The notes: a model not told the origin generated them from the sequence alone. A DNA stretch of 64,000 bases from Paenibacillus sp. (GCA_031180825.1 JAPSLM010000003.1:308880-372879); one strand, 5' to 3'. Counted from the first letter of the stretch, positions 19,303 to 28,276 are shown. Program-made: numbers and translations.

Positions 19303-19512
19303 TCAAGGGACGTGATCCACTCCTCCGGGATGGAACGGATGGCATTTGCAGATCCGCTTCACCGTAAGCCACGAGCCGCGGGCTGCGCCATGCTTCTCCA
19401 GCGCTTCCAGCGCGTAGGCGGAGCAGGTCGGATAAAACCGGCAGGTCGGCGGTTTCAGCGGCGAGATCCATTTGCGGTAAAAGCGTACGCCTCCCAGCAG
19501 TACCCGTTTCAC
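19303..19512 (-). CDS. yidD: membrane protein insertion efficiency factor YidD
   Basis: 69 residues, the usual size. The family hallmark [20 protein letters not shown] followed by [12 protein letters not shown] and CHPFHPGG is complete, with its three conserved cysteines. YidD is a peripheral amphipathic protein at the inner face of the membrane that assists YidC/Sec-dependent insertion. GTG 19512 is behind AAAGGAG with an 11-base spacing. Here it is not next to rpmH/rnpA/yidC but stands alone downstream of the racemase-like gene. Confidence 0.95.
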   Translation of the reverse strand: MKRVLLGGVRFYRKWISPLKPPTCRFYPTCSAYALEALEKHGAARGSWLTVKRICKCHPFHPGGVDHVP

Positions 19513-19611
19513 GATGCACGCGGCTCCTTTCCACAGCTTGTAATGTTGCGAGAAAACTGTACCATGGAATTATTACATAACTATGACAAGGCCGGACGAA
19601 TCCGGAGCACG

Positions 19612-20289
19612 TTACCGCAGCCCCTTCAGCTTGGCGCGAAGCGCCTGCATCGGCGACAGCACCCGGGCGCCGGACGCCGCCCCGGCCCGTACGGCTGCGT
19701 CCGTCATCGACAATTGGGCGGCCGCGACCGGGATCGGCGAAGTCTGCAGCAAGCTCAGCAGAAACGCTTCGACCTGCTCCGTGTACGCCGCTTCCCGCCC
19801 TTGCAGCAGCAGCTCGAAGCAGCCCGGGTCCGATACCGCCGTCTGCGCCTGAAACCCTCTGCCCTGCAGCTTGGCGCGGGCATGCAGCCGTTCCATCGTC
19901 CCGTCCACGGTCGCCGGATTGGTGAAAGCGATGACCGCCTCGCCTCCCAGTTTCAGCAGCTCGTCGAACCACGGCTCGTCAATCGCGACGACCGGAAGGC
20001 CGCCCGTCGCTTCGAGCGCTTGCTCCAAGGGCGACAGCGCGGCGATATAATTCGTGCATGTGATGACGATGGCGTCAACCCCGCAGCCCGCGATCCATTC
20101 CAACTGGCCGCGCAGCTTCGCTTGCACCTGCCGGGCCGCCGCTTCGGACACCGCCGCTCGGGTTAGCCAATGAATCGCGCCGGGATCGACAAAATGCTGA
20201 CAGGCGAACGCCTCGCGATCCAGGCCCTCCTCCAAATACCGGATGTTCGAATGATGCGCATGCAAGCAGCCCAGCCGCATGACCGCCAT
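19612..20289 (-). CDS. aspartate/glutamate racemase superfamily protein
   Basis: 225 residues with the two-domain Asp/Glu racemase fold pattern: Cys78 in AIVITCTNYIAAL is the N-terminal catalytic cysteine. The partner cysteine expected in the second half is not apparent (IPVAAAQLSMTDAAVR instead), so it may be a decarboxylase-type or non-racemising member. ATG 20289 follows AGGAGG. Same orientation as the MreB-like gene 115 bp upstream; a shared function with wall D-amino acids is possible but only a guess. Confidence 0.65.
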   Translation of the reverse strand: MAVMRLGCLHAHHSNIRYLEEGLDREAFACQHFVDPGAIHWLTRAAVSEAAARQVQAKLRGQLEWIAGCGVDAIVITCTNYIAALSPLEQALEATGGLPVVAIDEPWFDELLKLGGEAVIAFTNPATVDGTMERLHARAKLQGRGFQAQTAVSDPGCFELLLQGREAAYTEQVEAFLLSLLQTSPIPVAAAQLSMTDAAVRAGAASGARVLSPMQALRAKLKGLR

Positions 20290-20404
20290 GACAACCGCCT
20301 CCTGTGAGTCCAAGCTTTTCTCCTAGCATAGCGGCAACGGCGTGAATGGTCAACGGCTTTTATCGCCCGCTAAGCAGCTTCCGAGCCTGAACCTGAAGCC
20401 GCCT

Positions 20405-21472
20405 CTAGGCGTCCTGCCGCAAAGGCTCCTCTTCCGCCTGCAAGACGTTCCTGCCTGCGACAGCATTCCCGCGGCTCCAGCCCTCCCGCTTAAAATCGAT
20501 CATCATGCCCGCTCCAAGCGCCGTGCAATCCTGCGGCTCCGCCGCGAGATGCACAGGGACGCCGGTTTCCGCCTGAATCCGCTCGTCCAGTCCGTGCAGC
20601 AGCGAGCCGCCGCCGCACAGAAGGATGCCCCGCTCCACCACATCTCCCGCAAGCTCCGGCGGGCAGTGCTCCAGCGTCACCCGGATCGCTTCGAGAATGG
20701 TCGTCAGGAAATCGTCCATCAGTCCGAAAATTTCGCCGGAGGTCAAGCGGATCGAGCGGGGCAGCCCGTTGATCAGATCCCGGCCCTTGATATCGATGGC
20801 CTTCTCCTTCTGCCGCTCGACGACCGACCCGATCTGCTTCTTGATCTCCTCCGCGGTCCGTTCGCCGATCGCGAGGTTATACGTTTTTTTGACGTATTCG
20901 ATGATGTCCTGATCGATCGACATGCCTGCGCGGCGCACCGTATGGCTGACGACGATGCCGCCGAGCGACAGCACGGCCACTTGACTCGCCCCTCCGCCGA
21001 TATCAAGCACCAGGCTGCCGATCGGCTCGTCGACCGGAAGCCCGGCCCCAAGCGCCGCCGCCAGCGGCTCTTCCACGGCTACCGCCTTCTTGGCGCCTTT
21101 ATGCACCATGGTCTCTTCGACGGCGCGCTTCTGTACATTCGTGATGCCGCACGGCACGGAGATGTACACTTGCGAGCTGCGGAACCAGGGAGCCCGGCCT
21201 TGAATTTTTTTAATAAAATGCTGAAGCATCGCGCTCGTAATGTCAAAGTTGGCGATCACCCCGTCCATCAGCGGGTAAATGATGTCGATATTGCCCGGGG
21301 TCCGGCCGATCATGGCCTGCGCCTCCGCACCGGCCGCCACCATCTCGCCCGAATCCTGGCGGATCGCCACCACGGACGGCTCCCGCAGCACGATCCCTTT
21401 CCCATGCTGGTAAATCACCGTATTCGAAGTGCCCAAATCAATGCCGTACAGCGTATCAAACCGCTTTATCAT
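20405..21472 (-). CDS. MreB/Mbl-family rod-shape protein paralogue
   Basis: 355 residues of the bacterial actin family. The phosphate-1 loop YGIDLGTSNTVIY, phosphate-2 LVLDIGGGASQVAVL and adenosine motif LLCGGGSLLHGLDERI are intact, so it should bind ATP and polymerise along the membrane. The C-terminal ~20 residues are an extra charged tail. It lacks the usual mreC/mreD neighbours and is most like the MreBH/Mbl group. Its start (ATG 21472 behind AAGGAGGAAG) overlaps the histidine kinase stop by 17 bases, making it the third gene of a two-component operon. Confidence 0.85.
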   Translation of the reverse strand: MIKRFDTLYGIDLGTSNTVIYQHGKGIVLREPSVVAIRQDSGEMVAAGAEAQAMIGRTPGNIDIIYPLMDGVIANFDITSAMLQHFIKKIQGRAPWFRSSQVYISVPCGITNVQKRAVEETMVHKGAKKAVAVEEPLAAALGAGLPVDEPIGSLVLDIGGGASQVAVLSLGGIVVSHTVRRAGMSIDQDIIEYVKKTYNLAIGERTAEEIKKQIGSVVERQKEKAIDIKGRDLINGLPRSIRLTSGEIFGLMDDFLTTILEAIRVTLEHCPPELAGDVVERGILLCGGGSLLHGLDERIQAETGVPVHLAAEPQDCTALGAGMMIDFKREGWSRGNAVAGRNVLQAEEEPLRQDA

Positions 21473-22925
21473 GCTGTCTTCCTCCTTCGTGTATTGCGCT
21501 CTGAGCCGCCGGCAGCCGGAACTCGAATACGGTTCCTTGGCCGACTTCGCTGCGGACGGTAATCGCTCCGCCGTGCAGCTCTACCAGTTCCCGGACAATG
21601 GCCAGTCCGAGCCCGGTACCGCTGCTTTTTTTGCTCCGGCCGCGGTCCACCTTGAAAAATCGCTCCCAGATCATTTCCTGATCGTCCGGGGAAATGCCGA
21701 TGCCGGTATCCGCCACGCGAATGACAAGCAGCTCGCCTTCCGCACGGGCGCTCAGCAAGATTTTGCCGTTTTCCGTAAATTTCACGGCATTCTTCACTAA
21801 ATTTTTCATAATCTGCTCGAAGCGGTCCGGATCCGCATAGGCGTCGGGCATTCCTTCTTCCGTCTGCATTTCGATCGTCGTGTTGCGGTCCGCGGCTTCC
21901 GGCCCGAACATCGCGGCCATGTGCGCAAATAACTGCCGCACGTTCACCGGGCTGCGGGACAAGGCGATCTCCTCGTTTTCCAGCTTGATCAGATCGGCGA
22001 TATCGTCCACCAGCCGTTTCATATGAAGCGTTTCTTTGTAAATGATGTCGTAGTATTTGGGCTTGGCCGCATCGTCGATCAGATCGTCCTGCAGCGCCTC
22101 CAGAAACCCTTGCATGGCCGTCAGCGGCGTCCGCAGCTCGTGCGATACGTTCGCCAGGAAATCCTGGCGGATTTGCTCCTGCTTGCGTTTGTCTTCATCC
22201 GTCTGCTGCAGCTTGTCCGCCATCTGATTGATGGTGGCGGCCAGCTCCCCGATCTCGTCGTTCGACGATACCTCGATCCGCTCGCCGTAATCCCCATGCC
22301 CGATGCGCAGCGCCAGCTTGTCGATCCGCCGCAGCGGCCGGGAGATGGACCACGATAAATACGACGCGGTCGACGCCGAGAGCAGCACGCCTATAAGCGT
22401 GACCCACAGGATCGTTTCCCGCATTAACGTGATCGTTTCGTTCATTCGGGCGACCGAAGCGTGCAGTACGATTCCCCCGTATACCTCATTGTCCTTGCCC
22501 CACGGGACAACGACGGAAAGCACCGGCTCCTTGAGCCCTTCGAACCGCGACTCGTTTAGGAGCGCCTCCTCGCCGCTCAAGACCTTGTCGACGACGGCAG
22601 GATCGACGGACTTCCCGACGTTCACCTCGTCCTTGCTGGAGGTGGCGGCGATTTTGCCGCCCCGGTCGAACAGCCAGATACGCGCATCGAACGTCTGGTC
22701 GAAGAACAGAAGCAGCTCCTTGACGCGATCGTCCGGCACGACGACGGTTTGAACCGCCAGATTGACCCGCTTCGCCTTGCGCAGCAGCTCTTCCTTTTGC
22801 GAATCGACGATGTATTCCTTGGTCAGAAACGAAAGCAAAAATCCGACGACGCACAGGCCCAGCAGCATGGTGAACATATGGCCGAACAGCAGCCGGCGGA
22901 AAATGCTTTTGCCGATGCCAAGCAT
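21456..22925 (-). CDS. membrane sensor histidine kinase
   Basis: 489 residues: membrane helix at ~11-34, extracellular sensor region to ~170, second helix ~172-190, HAMP domain, dimerisation helix with phospho-accepting His262 (NVSHELRTPLTA) and HATPase domain with NLVKNAVKFTENG, VADTGIGISPDD and GTGLGLAIVREL. Architecture is that of ResE/PhoR-type kinases. Its ATG overlaps the response regulator stop (TAATG), so the two are translationally coupled. The signal is unknown; wall or cell-shape stress is suggested by the coupled MreB gene. Confidence 0.92.
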   Translation of the reverse strand: MLGIGKSIFRRLLFGHMFTMLLGLCVVGFLLSFLTKEYIVDSQKEELLRKAKRVNLAVQTVVVPDDRVKELLLFFDQTFDARIWLFDRGGKIAATSSKDEVNVGKSVDPAVVDKVLSGEEALLNESRFEGLKEPVLSVVVPWGKDNEVYGGIVLHASVARMNETITLMRETILWVTLIGVLLSASTASYLSWSISRPLRRIDKLALRIGHGDYGERIEVSSNDEIGELAATINQMADKLQQTDEDKRKQEQIRQDFLANVSHELRTPLTAMQGFLEALQDDLIDDAAKPKYYDIIYKETLHMKRLVDDIADLIKLENEEIALSRSPVNVRQLFAHMAAMFGPEAADRNTTIEMQTEEGMPDAYADPDRFEQIMKNLVKNAVKFTENGKILLSARAEGELLVIRVADTGIGISPDDQEMIWERFFKVDRGRSKKSSGTGLGLAIVRELVELHGGAITVRSEVGQGTVFEFRLPAAQSAIHEGGRQHDKAV

Positions 22926-23623
22926 TATTCCTGGACCTCGAATTTATATCCTACGCCCCACACCGTATGAATACAGTCGTTCCGGTACGGGAGCAGCTTC
23001 TCCCTTAATTTTTTCACGTGCACGTCGACCGTGCGGATATCCCCGATAAACTCGTAGCCCCATACCTGCTCCAGCAACTGCTCCCGGGTGTACACCGTTC
23101 CCGGCGACCGGGCCAGGTGAGTCAGGAGATCGAACTCCTTCGGGCGAAGAACGATTCGCTCTTCCCCGGCCAGCACCTCGCGGCGCTCCGTGTTGATCGA
23201 GAGTCCCTCGAACGCGATGGATACCGGCTCCCCCGGTTCGGCCGGCAATTTGCGGCGCTGCATCCGGCGGAAGATCGCCTTGATTCGCGCCACGAGCTCC
23301 CGCGGACTGAACGGCTTCGTGACGTAATCGTCGGCGCCGAGCTCAAGCCCCAATACCCGGTCGAATTCTTCCCGCTTCGCCGTAAGCATGATGACGGGAA
23401 TATCGAACCTCTTCAAAATTTGACGGCACGCTTCGAAGCCGTCCATCTTCGGCATCATGACGTCGAGAATCACGATGTCCGGCGATTCTTTCTCGACCAG
23501 TTCAAGCGCTTCCTCGCCGTCCTGCGCCTCGATCATGCTGATGTGCTGCTTTTCAAAATAAAGCCGGATGATCTCCCTGACGTTCGGGTCATCGTCGGCA
23601 ACCAGTACCTTCCAACCATTCAT
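22925..23623 (-). CDS. OmpR/PhoB-family response regulator
   Basis: 232 residues: receiver domain with Asp54 as phosphorylation site (DIVILDVMMPKMDG), acidic pocket VADDDPN, Thr81 and Lys103 (DDYVTKPFSP), then a winged-helix DNA-binding domain (RPKEFDLLTHLARSPGTVYT and the C-terminal IRTVDVHVKKLREKL). ATG 23623 follows AAGGAG; a longer frame up to 23755 has no ribosome site and lies outside the receiver domain. First gene of the RR-HK-MreB operon. Confidence 0.94.
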   Translation of the reverse strand: MNGWKVLVADDDPNVREIIRLYFEKQHISMIEAQDGEEALELVEKESPDIVILDVMMPKMDGFEACRQILKRFDIPVIMLTAKREEFDRVLGLELGADDYVTKPFSPRELVARIKAIFRRMQRRKLPAEPGEPVSIAFEGLSINTERREVLAGEERIVLRPKEFDLLTHLARSPGTVYTREQLLEQVWGYEFIGDIRTVDVHVKKLREKLLPYRNDCIHTVWGVGYKFEVQE

Positions 23624-23907
23624 GCTGACAATGCTCCTTTTGCCGGTGAAAATACTATAGCATTCTCCCGCCCCCCTTATTTTGCGGGGGGATGATCCGA
23701 AAAAGGGGCCATCCTCCTTAACGGTACACGAAAAATTTGAGCAAATTGTGTTCAAAATCGGACCAAACGGTTAAATAACTGTGTTCAAAAAAAGAATGCG
23801 TTCAAAACCGCGAAAACCCCCTGAAAACGGCGATTTTTGACGAACAGTATAGGAAGTCGGCTTGCGCATTCAAGCCTGCGTAAATTGTGTTGTGGAAGGT
23901 GACGCCC

Positions 23908-24249
23908 GTGAGCAGTTCCAAGGAATTCATGCAGAGCCAGTTGAGGAAATGGAAATCCGCCGCATCCCAGCTCATTTCGACGGAGGGGGAAGCCGTCGAG
24001 ACCACCGCCATCGAGCTGGAGCCCGAGGTTTACGATAAGTGCAAGCGAATGGCCGAAGCCGAACAGACGACCGTGAGCGCCGTTGTTCATTTTATGATCG
24101 ACCAATACTTTGCCGTGCGGTCCCATGAAATGACGTTTCAAGCGACCGTGGAGCAAAAGGAAAAAAATCCGCTGCTGCAGCTCGACAGCTTGACGAAGCG
24201 AAAGGAAAGGTACGCGGGCGAGGAGGTGCCGAGCTATGATCGTGCATGA
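23908..24249 (+). CDS. ribbon-helix-helix protein, candidate antitoxin
   Basis: 113 residues from GTG 23908 (GAAGGTGA ribosome site 5 bases upstream). The middle TTAIELEPEVYDKCKRMAEA then QTTVSAVVHFMIDQYF fits a ribbon-helix-helix DNA-binding fold, flanked by a 35-residue N-terminal extension and a charged C-terminal tail. Its last 14 bases overlap the start of the PIN-like gene, the usual antitoxin-toxin arrangement. The tail may wrap the partner as VapB tails do. Family fold is inferred from pattern; no experimental relative is known to me. Confidence 0.65.
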   Translation: MSSSKEFMQSQLRKWKSAASQLISTEGEAVETTAIELEPEVYDKCKRMAEAEQTTVSAVVHFMIDQYFAVRSHEMTFQATVEQKEKNPLLQLDSLTKRKERYAGEEVPSYDRA

Positions 24250-24703
24250 TTCCGCAGCCTTGCAGCAGGCGGTCTTTCTGGAGCAGTCCGCCCTGATGGC
24301 GTTTATGAATCCGGAGGACCCGTATTATTTAAAGGCCCGGTCGCTGTTCTTCGATCTGGACGACATGGACCGGCATATGGCTACGACAAACTATGTAATC
24401 TTCGAAACGCACCAGTGGCTGCGCAATCATTTTGATTATTCGGATGCGCAGTTTTTCTTGAACACGATGGAAAAAGCGGTCCAGTTGGGCGTGCTGACGA
24501 TCGTGCCGGGATCGCCCGAGCTGGAGCAGGAATCGAAGCGGCTCATTATCGATTTTCCGAACTACCGGTTCTCGCTGAGCGAAGCGATGACGGCCGTCGT
24601 CATGCTGTCCTGCCAGATGAAACGGATTTTCACCTTCAATCCGAATTATTCGTTCCTGCCCAAGCTGGATCGCGAAATCAAGGTGCTGCCAAGCATTTGG
24701 TAA
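24236..24703 (+). CDS. PIN-domain-like protein, candidate VapC-type partner
   Basis: 155 residues with the order of PIN-domain features: N-terminal strand AVFLEQSALMAFM, helix-borne TNYVIFETHQWL, and C-terminal FSLSEAMTAVVML then IFTFNPNYSFL. In VapC nucleases the four metal-binding acids are Asp, Glu, Asp, Asp; here the matching places are Glu16, Glu57, Glu116 and Asn135, so the active site is substituted. It may use a modified site or be a non-catalytic PIN protein. It overlaps the upstream ribbon-helix-helix gene and ends in a shared terminator. Confidence 0.7.
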   Translation: MIVHDSAALQQAVFLEQSALMAFMNPEDPYYLKARSLFFDLDDMDRHMATTNYVIFETHQWLRNHFDYSDAQFFLNTMEKAVQLGVLTIVPGSPELEQESKRLIIDFPNYRFSLSEAMTAVVMLSCQMKRIFTFNPNYSFLPKLDREIKVLPSIW

Positions 24704-24717
24704 AGAGACGGGAAAAT

Positions 24718-24768
24718 GAAAAAACCTGACGGACGGCCCGGCTGGGGGCGCATGCCTTCAGGTTTTCG
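24718..24768. terminator. bidirectional terminator
   Basis: AAAACCTGA and TCAGGTTTT flank a GC-rich loop between the PIN-like gene (plus) and the Nudix gene (minus); A and T runs lie on both sides, fitting use in both directions. Confidence 0.7.
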
Positions 24769-24772
24769 CTAT

Positions 24773-25261
24773 TCAGGCGGATGGAGGCGGGTACTTATCG
24801 AGCTGGTGCTCCTCGATAAACGCCGGTGCGGCCGTACGCCTTGCGGCATAATCGGCAATCTGCTTTCTTAGGTTAGGGTACAGCACGATCGTATCCAGCC
24901 GGGAAAGCGGAATCCACCGCACGCCCGTTTGATTCGGATCAGGGCTGGCGGGCATTGCAGGCACGGATCCTTCCTTAAGCTTGCAATCGAATATAAGGTG
25001 GATGCTGTGCGTGGCGCCGTATACATGCTCGCTCCGATGCGGAGCGTATTCGTATACGAAGGCCAGCGGTCCGACCTCGATGGCCGCGCCCGCTTCCTCC
25101 CGCGCTTCCCGGATCACCGCCTCGATGACCGATTCCCCGGCTTCGACGCCTCCGGCAGGCAAATTGTAATGAACCCCGCCGGCATCCGTAAATTCGACCA
25201 GCAGCACGCTGTCGTCCCGAACTATCAGCGCGCAGGCGCGAACCCGTATCGGATAAGTCGT
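24773..25261 (-). CDS. Nudix hydrolase with apparent ACG start
   Basis: Read from ACG 25261 the product is 162 residues: TYPIRVRACALIVRDDSVLL, then the Nudix box GGVEAGESVIEAVIREAREEAG, ending in a Pro-rich tail. A strong AAGGAGGAG lies about 8 bases before the ACG, while no ATG, GTG or TTG is present at suitable distance. A GTG at 25207 would remove the first beta-strand of the Nudix fold. ACG therefore looks like a mutated or non-canonical start. Substrate unknown; related proteins hydrolyse nucleotide derivatives. Confidence 0.8.
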   Translation of the reverse strand, partial: TTYPIRVRACALIVRDDSVLLVEFTDAGGVHYNLPAGGVEAGESVIEAVIREAREEAGAAIEVGPLAFVYEYAPHRSEHVYGATHSIHLIFDCKLKEGSVPAMPASPDPNQTGVRWIPLSRLDTIVLYPNLRKQIADYAARRTAAPAFIEEHQLDKYPPPSA

Positions 25262-25496
25262 TTTGGTTCTCCTCCTTCCGTTTCCTCTCTTTCATCAATA
25301 CACGCTCAATCGCCCGAATAAGCGCAAGCGACGAATCTGGTCGGGCTGCCATAAACGTTTGGCATCCGAAGCGATGTAACCAGCAGTTACAATTATGTTG
25401 TATTCAACAAAAAATGAAGGACGCTCCCCGCGCTTTCGCTTGGATTGCGTCCTCAACGGTTTTAAACTGCCGACTGTAGAAGCCGAAACCCTGCGT

Positions 25497-26297
25497 CTAC
25501 CCGCCGAGCCCTGCACGAACCATGGAAAGCAGGCTCTCCAGTCGGTCCGGAGGGCAGGCGACGATATACGGCTCGGGGTTCATGCCTTCGAACGGCCGGC
25601 CGTCAAAGTCAACGACCGCCGCTCCCGCTTCCTTCGCCAGCAGCAGGCCGGAGTACAGGTCCTCGCCTTCCGAATTGTACAGCACGATGCCGTCCAAATC
25701 GCCGCGCGCGAGCATGCTCCACTGCAGTGTTGGCGCCCATAGCGACAGAATCCGTTTGCTGTGCGCGTCGAGATGATGCTTCAGCGATGTGGCCTGTCCG
25801 CCCTTGCCGACGCCATGCCCCTGAATCCAGCCCAAGGTCATTCGCCCGGCGGCTGCGGACGCTTTGACGCAAATCGGCAGCCCGTTGCATAAAGCTCCCT
25901 TCCCCTGCTCGGCGACGTACAAATTTTCCAGATGCGAATCGTAAATGACGCCCAGCCGCGGTTCCCCGCGGTAGATCAGCGTCAGCGAAACGCCGTACGC
26001 CGGCAGCCCGATCGCGTAATTGTTCGTGCCGTCCAGCGGATCGACCAGCCACAGCCAATCGCTTTCCGCTCCGGACCAGCCGCTCTCCTCGCTGCGGATC
26101 CGATGCTGCGGGAAGCGCTCTTGCAGCCGGTTCAAAATTTCCTTCTCGGCCAAATGATCGATCGCGGTCACCAAGTCCCCATGGTTTCCTTTGGCCATCA
26201 CTTCTGTATCTCGGTCAAAATGCTCCTTCGCCAGCCTTCCCGCGGCGGCAGCCGCCTCACAGGCGACCTCCCGGGCTATGCGCAGCGTCTCCTCCAT
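25497..26297 (-). CDS. inositol monophosphatase family protein
   Basis: 266 residues. The Mg2+-binding motifs are complete: EES (SEESGW), WLVDPLDGTNNY, and the C-terminal EGEDLYSGLLLAKEAGA (where the family has WD..A). Enzymes of this family remove phosphate from inositol phosphate, PAP or fructose-1,6-bisphosphate. ATG 26297 follows GGGGAGG. The 235-bp stretch downstream (25262-25496) holds no gene that I can support. Confidence 0.9.
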   Translation of the reverse strand: MEETLRIAREVACEAAAAAGRLAKEHFDRDTEVMAKGNHGDLVTAIDHLAEKEILNRLQERFPQHRIRSEESGWSGAESDWLWLVDPLDGTNNYAIGLPAYGVSLTLIYRGEPRLGVIYDSHLENLYVAEQGKGALCNGLPICVKASAAAGRMTLGWIQGHGVGKGGQATSLKHHLDAHSKRILSLWAPTLQWSMLARGDLDGIVLYNSEGEDLYSGLLLAKEAGAAVVDFDGRPFEGMNPEPYIVACPPDRLESLLSMVRAGLGG

Positions 26298-26458
26298 CAG
26301 CTTTCTGTCCTCCCCTGCTCTCGATGAGGAAAATTATACCTGATCCCCCGCATTGCTTCAACGAAAACATGACCTGCCGGAGAGCCATAACGTCAAAACC
26401 GTCCCTCGACCAAGCTCGCTCTCTATGGATTACGGCTCGGGGTCCGAGCCGGCGCTGC

Positions 26459-26965
26459 CTAATTATTATGAAGCTGTTTATATTTATAAGGTACATAAAC
26501 GGCAAGCACGAAATTTAGCAAATACAACACCATCTCAAAAATTTGGATAGGACCAAACAATAACTGTTGCTTCGCAGAAACAATATTGGTTGCAATAAAA
26601 AAGACCCAGGGAATGATACTAATGAGCATACAAGCGATCAGACTAACCTTAAATTCTACGCGGCCTGCTTTTTTTATGGATCGACGAACGATATAATGAA
26701 AAACCATAAAATTGCAAAAAATGTAAAATAGCTGCATTAATAATTCGCCTGATTCCCGTAGCGGAAGCGATGCGGCTTGCCAGATTTGTATTAACAAAGG
26801 GTCCAGCGACGGCTTAAGAAGCTGAAACCCGATGAAGCAAATGATGAATAAAGACCAGCTCATAACCGATCCGATAAGGGTATGGGCGATTATTCTTCCA
26901 ATGCTCACCTGTTCTTCCGCATCCCACCATTGTTTTGTTTGACGACCATAATCGCTCATAATCAA
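26459..26965 (-). CDS. four-helix membrane protein of the peptide island
   Basis: About 168 residues, four strong membrane helices (ISRI..TLIGSVMSWSLFIICFIGF; LLMQLFYIFCNFMVFHYIV; VSLIACMLISIIPWVFFIAT; VLYLLNFVLAVYVPY) and short loops; the topology resembles Yip1-like or small permease subunits but no family is certain. TTG 26965 has GGGAG five bases upstream; ATG 26959 is the alternative. It is the last gene of the five-gene operon and 9 bp after the transglutaminase gene. It might serve export or immunity for the encoded peptide; this is inference. Confidence 0.65.
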   Translation of the reverse strand: MIMSDYGRQTKQWWDAEEQVSIGRIIAHTLIGSVMSWSLFIICFIGFQLLKPSLDPLLIQIWQAASLPLRESGELLMQLFYIFCNFMVFHYIVRRSIKKAGRVEFKVSLIACMLISIIPWVFFIATNIVSAKQQLLFGPIQIFEMVLYLLNFVLAVYVPYKYKQLHNN

Positions 26966-26974
26966 GAAAACTCC

Positions 26975-28276
26975 CTATTTTATTAAAAGACTTATTCCTC
27001 GAAGCGCGCTGAGTAGCATGAGTCCAAACAAAATATAAATAACATAATATGCTTCTTTTCTAAGAATAGATAAAAACAGAAATAAGCAATAACACAAGGT
27101 TGAGAATAAATTAAGCCATTCCAGCTTGACAAAAGTCCAAGACAATAGGTAGTAAGCTCCCCAACATAACATAGACGTAATAAAGGCTGCATATTTCATC
27201 TTCAAGGATAAGTTCGAAAGCAGACCGACTTCCTTGATATGCCAGGAGCCTAAATAATCTTCTGTTGTTTGTCCGGAACCAACGGGAGAAGTGAATTGGA
27301 TGTAAGCAGGCTGCAAATACGGCGCAGTTCCGCGTTGAGCCTGAAATCCCCAGGCAAACTTTTCTTCGCCTATGTTTACCAATTGCTCCTGTTTCGTTAC
27401 CGCAAGCTGAGAAACTTCCGGAAACGGCGGGAACAACGGCACATTGGCATCCTGACTGAAAACAATCCGTCTGCCTTCCAAGTTACCAAAGTAATAGTGT
27501 TTAGCGTTTCTCGCTCCGTATCCGGTAACGAATGCCAGCTTGTTCCATTGACTTTTCATACTAACCTGCACACTTGTATCTACGGGAACCCAGCCTACAC
27601 CTTCTACGAAAAATTCATTCCAGACGTGCGTCTTAAGCCTGCCTGTCGCCCAAGAACCGAAAGCGGTGCGGCAGGGAATTTGAAGCGAACGACAGTAAGA
27701 GGCAAACAAGAACGAAAACTCTCCGCAATCTCCCCGTTGATTTCGGCGCATGGCAGACGCCCCCCGTTCCTTTGGGGGATAAAGATATTTATAGTGTTTA
27801 GTTAAATGCAAATACAGCTTTCGCGCCTGATCAATCGGCTCCTCGCTATCCCCAACAATCCGGATGGCTTCTTGACGAATTTCATCCGTCAAGGGAACGA
27901 GTGGAGTTGAACGTAAATAAAACCGGCGTTCGCCTTCAGTTAATTCCGGTACTTCTTCTTTAGTCTCATTTTTCTTGCTTGGATCGAATGGAACCAGCCG
28001 GGTTTCATAACTATCGATTAAGTATGAGAGAGTGACCTTTTCGCCCGGAAGCAGTTCATAGTAGGCCAGTTGATTGTCTGTTGGCAGCAGATTCATTTCT
28101 TTCGGCGTCGTTTGCTGCAATATCCGAATGTTACGTTGCGTCATACTGTTAGTGGGTAAAGACAGCCATAACGAAACGGGCGAATCCTGTTTATTTAAGT
28201 ACGTATAATCAACCCGGTATGTTTTTATGAAATGATAGACGATCCGATATAATGGTTTCATGATGCTCCTTTTCAT
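26975..28276 (-). CDS. membrane-anchored transglutaminase-like protein
   Basis: 433 residues. The N-terminal ~130 residues are beta-rich, like the domain before bacterial transglutaminase cores. The catalytic triad is recognisable: Cys in RGDCGEFSFLFASYC, His in LKTHVWNEFFVEG, Asp in GWVPVDTSVQV. Three membrane helices follow from ~residue 365 to the end. The papain-like core may act as a protease or cross-linker; with a secreted peptide as first gene, peptide processing is an attractive role. Twelve bp separate it from the HTTM gene upstream. Confidence 0.8.
   Translation of the reverse strand: MKRSIMKPLYRIVYHFIKTYRVDYTYLNKQDSPVSLWLSLPTNSMTQRNIRILQQTTPKEMNLLPTDNQLAYYELLPGEKVTLSYLIDSYETRLVPFDPSKKNETKEEVPELTEGERRFYLRSTPLVPLTDEIRQEAIRIVGDSEEPIDQARKLYLHLTKHYKYLYPPKERGASAMRRNQRGDCGEFSFLFASYCRSLQIPCRTAFGSWATGRLKTHVWNEFFVEGVGWVPVDTSVQVSMKSQWNKLAFVTGYGARNAKHYYFGNLEGRRIVFSQDANVPLFPPFPEVSQLAVTKQEQLVNIGEEKFAWGFQAQRGTAPYLQPAYIQFTSPVGSGQTTEDYLGSWHIKEVGLLSNLSLKMKYAAFITSMLCWGAYYLLSWTFVKLEWLNLFSTLCYCLFLFLSILRKEAYYVIYILFGLMLLSALRGISLLIK

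Noticed and set aside
23785..24156. Minus-strand frame of 123 codons overlapping the ribbon-helix-helix gene
   Set aside because: Overlaps a better supported plus-strand gene with ribosome site and partner; no domain and no ribosome site of its own.
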